Shown here: positions 57,720 to 64,000 of the stretch, one piece after another | How the letters are laid out: the number at the start of each line of letters is the position of its first letter | Numbering within the stretch: the stretch's first letter is position 1 | Assembly: GCA_963781955.1 (NCBI GenBank) | Contig: CAWAHU010000001.1 | Span: 1,736,001 to 1,800,000 of the forward strand | Direction: 5' to 3' | DNA: 64,000 nucleotides | DNA from: Bog-473 sp963781955 | Lineage (GTDB): Bacteria; Actinomycetota; Acidimicrobiia; Acidimicrobiales; RAAP-2 | The notes under the pieces: model-generated | Seen by the model: only the letters and a program-made list of their open reading frames with translations | Databases searched by the model: none | What the model was told of the DNA's origin: nothing | Made by a program: the position numbers and the translations under genes

Positions 57720-60038
57720 GTGGCCAGCGTGCAGTTCGGTGGAAGAATCGGTGACGATTGGCGGGACGCCGAGCCCTGGTGGCCCCACGAGCCCACCCCG
57801 CCCGACGGCGCGCCGAACGTGGTGCTGGTCGTCCTCGACGACGTCGGGTTCGCCCAGCTCGGCTGCTACGGCTCGGACATCGACACCCCGGTCCTCGACG
57901 GCCTGGCCGCCGAGGGCATCCGGCTGACCAACTTCCACACCACCGCGCTGTGCTCGCCCACTCGGGCCTGCCTGCTCACCGGCCGCAACCACCACCGCAG
58001 CGGGATGGGCCGCGTGGCCGACCTGGCCACCGGCTACCCGGGCTATTGGGGCAAGCCGCCGCGGCAGAACGGCTTCCTCTCGGAGGCCCTGCGGGCCAAC
58101 GGCTACGCCACCCTCGCCGTGGGCAAGTGGCACCTCAGTCCCGAAGACGAGGCCAACACGGGTGCCTCGCGGGCCACGTGGCCGCTCGGGCGCGGGTTCG
58201 ACCGCTGGTACGGGTTCCACGGCGGCGAGACCCATCAGTTCGCCCCGGCCCTCTTCCACGACAACCATGCCGTGCGGCCGCCGCAGACCGTCGAGGAGGG
58301 TTACCATCTCAGCGCCGACCTGGCCGACCGGGCCATCGAGTTCGTCGGGGACCTGCGTGCGGTCGACGCCGGGACGCCCTTCTTCTTGTACTTCTGCACC
58401 GGTGCGTGCCATTCACCCCACCAGGCACCGGCCGAGTGGATCGAGCGCTACCGAGGGCGCTTCGCCCGGGGCTGGGACGCCTGGCGCGACGAGACCTTCG
58501 CCCGCCAGCGCACCCTCGGCGTCGTTCCCGAGGGGGCGACCCTCTCCGCCCGGCCCGACTGGGTCCCGGCCTGGGCGTCCCTCGACGAGCGCCAACGGGA
58601 ACTGGCCGAGCGCTTCATGGAGGCCTTCGCGGCCTTCTTGTCCTACACCGACGAGCAGATCGGCCGCTTGCTCGCCTTCCTCGAGGACCTGGGCGAGGCC
58701 GACGACACGGTGGTCATCGTCGTCTCGGACAACGGCGCCAGCTCCGAGGGTGGCCAGGAGGGCACCATCAACGAGGGGATGCTCTCCAACTTCGACGGGG
58801 CCGGCGTGAGCGAGATGCACCGCCGCATCGACGAGATCGGGGGGCCGCGCAGCCACACGAACTACCCGTGGGGCTGGACCATGGCCGGCAACACGCCCTT
58901 CAAGCGTTGGAAGCGCGAGGTCCACGAGGGCGGCGTGGCCGACCCCTGCATCGTCCGGCTGCCGACGGGCCTCCGTGGAGCAACCCGACGTGCCGGCGGC
59001 AACGAGGTGCGCCACCAGTTCACCCACGCCGTGGACGTCCTTCCCACCGTGCTCGAGCTCGCGGGCATCGAACCCCCGGCCGAGATCGACGGCGTCGAGC
59101 AGTCGCACCTCGACGGCATCAGCTTCGCCTACCTGTTGGGCCCAGAGGGGGCGGACGAGCCCGAGCGCCACCGGACCCAGCACTTCGAGATGCTCGGCTC
59201 CCGGGCGATCTACCACGACGGCTGGAAGGCGGTGGCCTTCCACCCCGTGGGCCCTCTCTACGGCGACGGGCGGCGGGCCAGCGCCCCTTTCGACGAGGAC
59301 GTCTGGGAGCTCTACCACGTGGCCGTGGACCCCTCCGAAGCCCACGACCTCGCCGCCGAGCAGCCCGAGAAGGTGGCCGAGCTCGTGGCGCTGTGGTGGG
59401 ACGAGGCCCGGCGCAACGACGTGCTCCCGCTCGACAATCGGGTCCTCGACGCTCGGTTGCACGGCCGGCCCGACCGTCGCAAGCCCCGGGACACCTACCG
59501 CTACTTCCAAGGAGGCGCCCCGGTCCCCGAGTACGCGGCGGTCGACGTCAAGGGGCGCTCGCACGTCCTCGACGTCACGGTCGAGGTGCCGGACCGGGTC
59601 ACCCCCGCCGGAGCGCTCCTGGCGCTCGGGTGCGCGCTCGGCGGCTGGTCACTCCATATCAGGGAGGGCCGGCTGCGATACGTGCACAACCTGCACGGCC
59701 GCGTGCTCGAGGAGGTGAGCGCCGACCGTGACCTCGGAGCGGGCCGCCACCGGGTCGAGCTGCGCTTCGAGACCGAGGACGGCCTCGGGGGACGGACGAC
59801 CCTGGTCCAGGACGGCACCGTGGTGGGGACGGGCACCGTCGAGCGCTTCACCCCCGTCGCCTACAACGAGGTCGGCGTCGGCCTGACCTGTGGCTACGAG
59901 TGGGGTCCTTCGGTGGGGGTCGGCTACACGGCGCCGTTCACCTTCAACGGGAGCATCACCCGGGCCGAGGTCCGCGTGACCGGCCCGGTCATCCGCGACC
60001 CGGTGGCCGAGGTGGCGGCCATCCTGGCCACCCAATGA
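57720..60038 (+). CDS. Arylsulfatase (type I, formylglycine-dependent)
   Basis: A 772-residue sulfatase. It has the metal-binding NVVLVVLDDVGFAQLGCYG, then the modification motif C-S-P-T-R-ACLLTGRN (Cys78, C-x-P-x-R) and KWHLSP, SDNGASSEGG and the C-terminal accessory domain. No signal peptide is visible, so it may act in the cytoplasm. The Cys must be oxidised to formylglycine; no such enzyme is in the window. The start is GTG 57720 with AGGGGG upstream. Confidence 0.9.
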   Translation: MASVQFGGRIGDDWRDAEPWWPHEPTPPDGAPNVVLVVLDDVGFAQLGCYGSDIDTPVLDGLAAEGIRLTNFHTTALCSPTRACLLTGRNHHRSGMGRVADLATGYPGYWGKPPRQNGFLSEALRANGYATLAVGKWHLSPEDEANTGASRATWPLGRGFDRWYGFHGGETHQFAPALFHDNHAVRPPQTVEEGYHLSADLADRAIEFVGDLRAVDAGTPFFLYFCTGACHSPHQAPAEWIERYRGRFARGWDAWRDETFARQRTLGVVPEGATLSARPDWVPAWASLDERQRELAERFMEAFAAFLSYTDEQIGRLLAFLEDLGEADDTVVIVVSDNGASSEGGQEGTINEGMLSNFDGAGVSEMHRRIDEIGGPRSHTNYPWGWTMAGNTPFKRWKREVHEGGVADPCIVRLPTGLRGATRRAGGNEVRHQFTHAVDVLPTVLELAGIEPPAEIDGVEQSHLDGISFAYLLGPEGADEPERHRTQHFEMLGSRAIYHDGWKAVAFHPVGPLYGDGRRASAPFDEDVWELYHVAVDPSEAHDLAAEQPEKVAELVALWWDEARRNDVLPLDNRVLDARLHGRPDRRKPRDTYRYFQGGAPVPEYAAVDVKGRSHVLDVTVEVPDRVTPAGALLALGCALGGWSLHIREGRLRYVHNLHGRVLEEVSADRDLGAGRHRVELRFETEDGLGGRTTLVQDGTVVGTGTVERFTPVAYNEVGVGLTCGYEWGPSVGVGYTAPFTFNGSITRAEVRVTGPVIRDPVAEVAAILATQ

Positions 60039-60080
60039 CCGGCTGAGCAGTGACCGGCTGAGCAGTGACCGGCTGGCCCG
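60034..60080. repeat. Tandem 15-bp repeats between convergent genes
   Basis: TGACCGGCTGAGCAG occurs twice in tandem, followed by a partial third copy, starting at the arylsulfatase stop. The convergent gene ends at 60102. Confidence 0.65.
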
Positions 60081-60101
60081 CGGGCTGACCGGCTCCGACG
60101 C

Positions 60102-61778
60102 TCAGACCATGAGGACGACCGGCACGATCATGGGCCGGCGCCGGGTGCGCTCCCCCACGAACTTGCCCAGAGCCTTGCGGGTGTGCCGATTGAGCACCTC
60201 GATGTCGTGGGCCCCGTCACGCAGGGCCTGGGTCACCGCCGCGCCCACCGCGTCGCTCGCCTCGCCCAGCAGCGCCTCCGCCTCCGCCGCGTGCACCCAG
60301 CCCCGGGTCTCGATCACCGGCGGGCAGCTGAGCGCCCGCTCGTGGAGGTCGACGGTCACCACCGCCATGACCACGCCCTCCTCGGCCAGCTTCTGGCGGT
60401 CCCGCAGCACGCCGTGCTCGATGTCCCCCACGGTGCCGTCGACGTAGACGTAGCCCGCCGGCACCTCGCCGTCTCGCGAGATCCCCTTGGCGTCGAGCGA
60501 GACGACGTCGCCGTCCTCGCACAGCAGCACCTTGGCCGGGTCGAGTCCCATGGACAAGGCCAGCCGTGCGTGGTGCACCATGTGGCGGAACTCGCCGTGG
60601 ACGGGGACGAAGCACTCGGGTTGTGTCACCGACAACAAGGTGCGCAGCTCGCCCTGGCGGGCATGCCCGCTGACGTGGACCGCCTCTGCCCCCGAGTGCA
60701 CCACTTCGGCACCCCGCCGGTGCAGGTCGTCAATGACCCGGCCGACCGACCACTCGTTGCCCGGGATCGGGTGGGCGCTGATCACCACCACGTCGTCCTC
60801 ACCGAGGCGCAGCCACTTGTTCTCCCCGGTCGCCATCAGCGACAGGGCCGACATGGGCTCCCCCTGGGAGCCGGTCGAGATCACGCAGACCTGGCCCGGC
60901 GCCAGGTCGTCGATCTCCTCGATGTCGACCTGCATCCCGTCGGGGATGGTGACGATCCCGAGGCGCGAGCCGAGGTCGACGTTCTTGCCCATCGACCGCC
61001 CGAGCGTGGCCACCTTGCGCCCCGTGGCGACGGCGGCGTCGATCACTTGCTGGACCCGGTGCATGTGGCTGGCGAAGCAGGCCACCACGATCCGCTTGCC
61101 CGCGTGGGCAGCGAAGACGCGGCGCAGGGTCACCCCCACGGAGGACTCCGACTCGGTGAAGCCCGGCTCCTCCGCGTTGGTGGAGTCCGAAAGGAGGAGG
61201 CGGATGCCCTCGGTCCGAGCCAGCTCCCCCATGCGCGACAGGTCCGTGCGCCGCCCGTCCACCGGCTGGAGGTCGAGCTTGAAGTCGCCCGAGTGCAGGA
61301 TCACTCCCTGCGGCGTGTGGAAGGCGATGGCCATCGCCTCGGGCACCGAGTGGGTGACCGGGATGAACTCGACCTCGCAGGCTCCGATGCGGACCCGCTC
61401 CCCGTCGGCCACCGCCACGAACCGCGTGCGGTCCGCCAGGCCCGCCTCGTCGACGCGGTGGCGGGCCAGGCCGACGGTCAGCTCCGAGCCGTAGATGGGT
61501 GCCTCGAGGTCGCGGAGCAGGTAGGCCAGCCCGCCGGTGTGGTCCTCGTGGCCGTGGGTCAGCACGATGCCGTCCACCCGGTCCTTGCGCTGCTGGAGGT
61601 AGGTGAACTCGGGCAGCACCAGGTCGATGCCGGGCATGTCGGGTTCGGGGAACATGATCCCGCAGTCGACGATGACGATGCGCCCCTCGACCTCGATGCA
61701 GGCGCAGTTGCGGCCGATCTCGCCGAGGCCGCCCAGGAAGACGACGCGAACCGGCTTGGGTGTCGTGCGCTTAGCCAA
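60102..61778 (-). CDS. rnj: Ribonuclease J
   Basis: A 558-residue metallo-beta-lactamase/beta-CASP ribonuclease for mRNA decay and rRNA processing. Motifs: LTHGHEDHTGG (HxHxDH), LHSGDFKLD, LLSDSTNAEEPG, SGHARQGEL and PVHGEFRHM, and a C-terminal region (TRRRPMIVPVVLMV). Its ATG overlaps the dapA stop by 8 bp, so it is coupled to dapA, the same arrangement as in mycobacteria. Confidence 0.94.
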   Translation of the reverse strand: MAKRTTPKPVRVVFLGGLGEIGRNCACIEVEGRIVIVDCGIMFPEPDMPGIDLVLPEFTYLQQRKDRVDGIVLTHGHEDHTGGLAYLLRDLEAPIYGSELTVGLARHRVDEAGLADRTRFVAVADGERVRIGACEVEFIPVTHSVPEAMAIAFHTPQGVILHSGDFKLDLQPVDGRRTDLSRMGELARTEGIRLLLSDSTNAEEPGFTESESSVGVTLRRVFAAHAGKRIVVACFASHMHRVQQVIDAAVATGRKVATLGRSMGKNVDLGSRLGIVTIPDGMQVDIEEIDDLAPGQVCVISTGSQGEPMSALSLMATGENKWLRLGEDDVVVISAHPIPGNEWSVGRVIDDLHRRGAEVVHSGAEAVHVSGHARQGELRTLLSVTQPECFVPVHGEFRHMVHHARLALSMGLDPAKVLLCEDGDVVSLDAKGISRDGEVPAGYVYVDGTVGDIEHGVLRDRQKLAEEGVVMAVVTVDLHERALSCPPVIETRGWVHAAEAEALLGEASDAVGAAVTQALRDGAHDIEVLNRHTRKALGKFVGERTRRRPMIVPVVLMV

Positions 61779-62700
61779 GCGCCGCCACCGTGACCGCCGG
61801 CGGCCCGACGGCGGCGACCAGCTTCGCCGCCCGGGCGTCCAGCTCCGGCGTGGCTGCCCCCATGGGCAGCCGGCATTGGCCCACCCGCAGGCCCAGCGCC
61901 CGCAGTGCGGCCTTCGCCGGCAGCGGGTTGGGGTACTCCGGAGAGGACTCGAAGTCGAAGGAGTCGAGGAGGGCCGCGTGCTGGGTGATGGCGGTGGAAA
62001 GGTCTCCGGCCAGGAAGGCGTCGATGGTGGTCCGGAACTGCGGGCCCACCCAGTGCGAGGCCACGCTGATCACGCCGACGGCGCCGACGGCCAGGAGCGG
62101 CAGGGTCATGTTGTCGTCGCCGCTGTAGATCTCGAAGCCGGCCGGTGCCTGCGCCGCCAGGTGTGCCGTCGTGGGCGGGTCCCCGGCCGCGTCCTTGAGC
62201 GCCACCATGTTGGGCACCTCGCGGGCCAGGCGCAGCATGGTGCCCGTGGCGATCCGGCGGCCCGTGCGCACCGGGATGTCGTAGGCGATGACCTTGAGGC
62301 CCCCCGCCGCCTCGGCCACCGCCCGGAAGTGCTCGAAGATCCCGGTCTGCGAGGGCCGGTTGTAGTACGGCGTGACGACCAGCACGCCGTCCACGCCACA
62401 CTGGGCGGCCAGGGCGGTCATCTGCACCGAGTGGGCGGTGTCGTTGGAGCCTGAGCCGGCGATGACCGGGATGCTGACGGCCTCGGCCACGGCGCGCCAC
62501 AAAACGACCTTCTCGTCGTCGGTCAGGACCGAGCTCTCGCCCGTCGACCCCGTGAGCACCAGCCCGTCGCTGCCGTGGGCGGCCAGCCAGCGGGCCAGCT
62601 CGACCGCGCCATCCACGTCGAGGGCGCCACGCTCGTCGAAGGGGGTCACCATGGCGGTGATCACCCGCCCGAAACGGGGCGCGTCCTGCAGGGAGCTCAT
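61771..62700 (-). CDS. dapA: 4-hydroxy-tetrahydrodipicolinate synthase
   Basis: A 309-residue class I aldolase and the first committed enzyme of DAP/lysine synthesis. Signature TGSTGESSVLTDDEK (Thr-Thr substitute region G-E), VVTPYYNRPSQTGIFEHF (Tyr) and MVALKDAAGDP (Schiff-base Lys). It precedes rnj on the same strand. With dapC, dapD, dapE and dapF the window covers most of the pathway; dapB is absent. Confidence 0.93.
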   Translation of the reverse strand: MSSLQDAPRFGRVITAMVTPFDERGALDVDGAVELARWLAAHGSDGLVLTGSTGESSVLTDDEKVVLWRAVAEAVSIPVIAGSGSNDTAHSVQMTALAAQCGVDGVLVVTPYYNRPSQTGIFEHFRAVAEAAGGLKVIAYDIPVRTGRRIATGTMLRLAREVPNMVALKDAAGDPPTTAHLAAQAPAGFEIYSGDDNMTLPLLAVGAVGVISVASHWVGPQFRTTIDAFLAGDLSTAITQHAALLDSFDFESSPEYPNPLPAKAALRALGLRVGQCRLPMGAATPELDARAAKLVAAVGPPAVTVAALG

Positions 62701-62766
62701 TGCCCCCTCACGCTACCAGTGCCCCTGCGGGCCCCGGAGACCGGCACTCCCAGAACGGCGCCGGTG

Positions 62767-63924
62767 TCAGGCGACGCCGCGCTCGACCGGCGAGCCGTCG
62801 GCGAAGGCGTCCTCGTCCTCGGTGGAGTCGCTCAGGTGCTCGAAGGCGATGGCTCCCATCTCGGTGAACTTCTGGCGCAGCCAGCCGTCGGCGGCATCGA
62901 GCAGGCCCAGCTTGCGCAGGTTGGGGACGATCTTGGAGAACAGCAGGATCTGATAGTCGTCCTGCTCGGCCGGCGCAGCCTGCATGATCTTGACCACGTC
63001 GGCCGTGGGGACCTCCATGCGCTCCCACACCTCCTGCATGGCCAGGCGGTCCTTCATGCGGATGGCCGCCTCGAAGGCGAACTCCTGGCGCTCGCGCAGC
63101 TCGGCCGCGCTCAGTTGCTGGTAGTACTCCTGCAGGCTGAGCACGCCGAAGGCCACGTGGCGCGCCTCGTCGGCCATGACATAGCGCAGCATCTTCTTGA
63201 GCAGCGGCTCGGTCGTCATCATGTGGATGAAGCCGAAGGCGGCCAGGGCCAGGCCCTCGACCATGATCTGCATGCCCAGGTAGGTCATGTCCCAGCGCGG
63301 GTCCGAGACGATGTCGTCGAGCAGCATGCCGAGGTGGGCGTTCATCGGGTAGTGGCCCGACAGCTTCTCGTCGAGGTACTTGGAGAAGACCTCGACGTGG
63401 CGGGCCTCGTCCATGACCTGAGAGGCCGCGTAGTACTTGGCGTCGATCCACGGGACCGTCTCGACGATCTTGGCCGTGCAGATCAAGGCCCCCTGCTCGC
63501 CGTGCATGAACTGCGAGAGGAGCCAGTTCTGGTTCTGCACGCCGAACTCGATGAACCGCTTCTCGTCCCAGGTCTCGAGCACGGTGCCGGCCATGGCGTC
63601 GGGGGTGAAGGTCATCTGGCCCGGGTTCGCCTCGGCGTTGGCGATCACGACCTTCTCCTGGTCCACGTCGATCGACCAGTCGAGATCGGTCTGCGCGTTC
63701 CACTGTGCCCGCTTGGCCTTCTCGTAGAGCTTCTCGAGCCCGGGCTTGGTGCCCTTCTCGTAGTCCCAGGTGAACTCGGCCGGGCAGTTGTTGGGCACGC
63801 GGTGGTGCCCCTCAGCGTCGTAGTGGCCCACGACGCTGAGCACGGCCTCGAGGTCGTGCACCTCGGCACGGCCGATGAGCTCCATGTTGGAGCGCATCTG
63901 GTCCCGGTCGTCGAGCGTGGTCAT
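62767..63924 (-). CDS. Ferritin-like di-iron protein
   Basis: A 385-residue helical protein of the ferritin-like/ribonucleotide reductase-like superfamily. Two ExxH helices are clear: HGEQGALI..., DEARHVEVFSKY and, later, EGLALAAFG..., DEARHVAFGVL, which give four Glu/Asp and two His ligands. Related to AurF/acyl-ACP desaturase-like di-iron oxygenases; the reaction is unknown. GGGGGAGAC precedes the ATG 63924. Confidence 0.78.
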   Translation of the reverse strand: MTTLDDRDQMRSNMELIGRAEVHDLEAVLSVVGHYDAEGHHRVPNNCPAEFTWDYEKGTKPGLEKLYEKAKRAQWNAQTDLDWSIDVDQEKVVIANAEANPGQMTFTPDAMAGTVLETWDEKRFIEFGVQNQNWLLSQFMHGEQGALICTAKIVETVPWIDAKYYAASQVMDEARHVEVFSKYLDEKLSGHYPMNAHLGMLLDDIVSDPRWDMTYLGMQIMVEGLALAAFGFIHMMTTEPLLKKMLRYVMADEARHVAFGVLSLQEYYQQLSAAELRERQEFAFEAAIRMKDRLAMQEVWERMEVPTADVVKIMQAAPAEQDDYQILLFSKIVPNLRKLGLLDAADGWLRQKFTEMGAIAFEHLSDSTEDEDAFADGSPVERGVA

Positions 63925-64000
63925 CTCGGTGTCTCCCCCTTGGTGATCGGGTTAGTGGAACGGGTCGGGTGTTGCGGGCTGTGGTGCCGGGGAGCCTCGG

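Noticed and set aside
56447..57796. Leftward frame of about 450 codons across the GDPD domain and the kinase
   Set aside because: Both genes beneath it have catalytic motifs; the antisense frame does not.
60183..61793. Long rightward open frame opposite RNase J
   Set aside because: RNase J motifs are complete on the minus strand; the opposing frame is compositionally skewed.

Overview
The window is high-GC DNA from an actinobacterium, most likely of the class Acidimicrobiia or a close relative. This is inferred from the gene order around lexA, from LexA operators of the GAAC-N4-GTTC type, from a class E sortase, DUF2332 and DUF2510 proteins and an Rv2578c-type radical SAM protein, from many leaderless starts, and from secreted proteins built of a 42-residue repeat. 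No rRNA was seen, and one tRNA (tRNA-Cys).

Two parts can be separated. Positions 1 to about 20,320 look like an accessory island, by eye less GC-rich and loosely packed, with genes in mixed orientation and many relics. It carries a cyclic-nucleotide-binding protein, a RibD-type reductase, a D-Ala-D-Ala carboxypeptidase homologue that has lost its catalytic motifs, an HtrA protease, secreted or lipid-anchored proteins, a lipase, PurU, a crotonase and a phosphoesterase. It also holds relics of a regulator, an ARPP-1-type protein, an IS110 transposase, a small Cys/Trp-rich protein in two copies, and a tyrosine integrase. It ends at the 3' end of tRNA-Cys. A 19-bp direct repeat lies at both ends (10-28 and 20207-20225), so the segment is best read as a decayed integrative element whose left attachment site lies outside the window.

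Positions 20,400 to 64,000 are a dense chromosomal core. glnD, an L,D-transpeptidase, a sortase and a DUF2332 protein lead into an SOS block: a LysM protein, nrdR, a PIG-L deacetylase and dinB run as one leftward unit behind three LexA boxes, and lexA itself has two more boxes. A sulfonate/nitrate-type ABC transporter is wedged between the LysM gene and lexA. Next come an Fpg/Nei glycosylase and a methyltransferase with a 14-bp divergent promoter gap. The leftward operon miaB-miaA-dapF-hflX-dapC-dapD-dapE links tRNA modification, ribosome rescue and diaminopimelate synthesis; its dapC reading frame is broken by one base. thrB, an intact D,D-carboxypeptidase, ftsK and a LexA-controlled radical SAM gene follow.

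The right part carries a 42-residue-repeat SGNH hydrolase, a GGDEF-EAL protein, an MFS transporter fused to a glycerophosphodiesterase (preceded by a possible 10-residue leader peptide), a chloramphenicol-phosphotransferase-like kinase, an arylsulfatase, the dapA-rnj pair and a ferritin-like di-iron protein. The relative order of dapA/rnj, ftsK, miaB, miaA, dapF, hflX, lexA, the LysM gene and nrdR recalls the mycobacterial chromosome, as far as memory allows.
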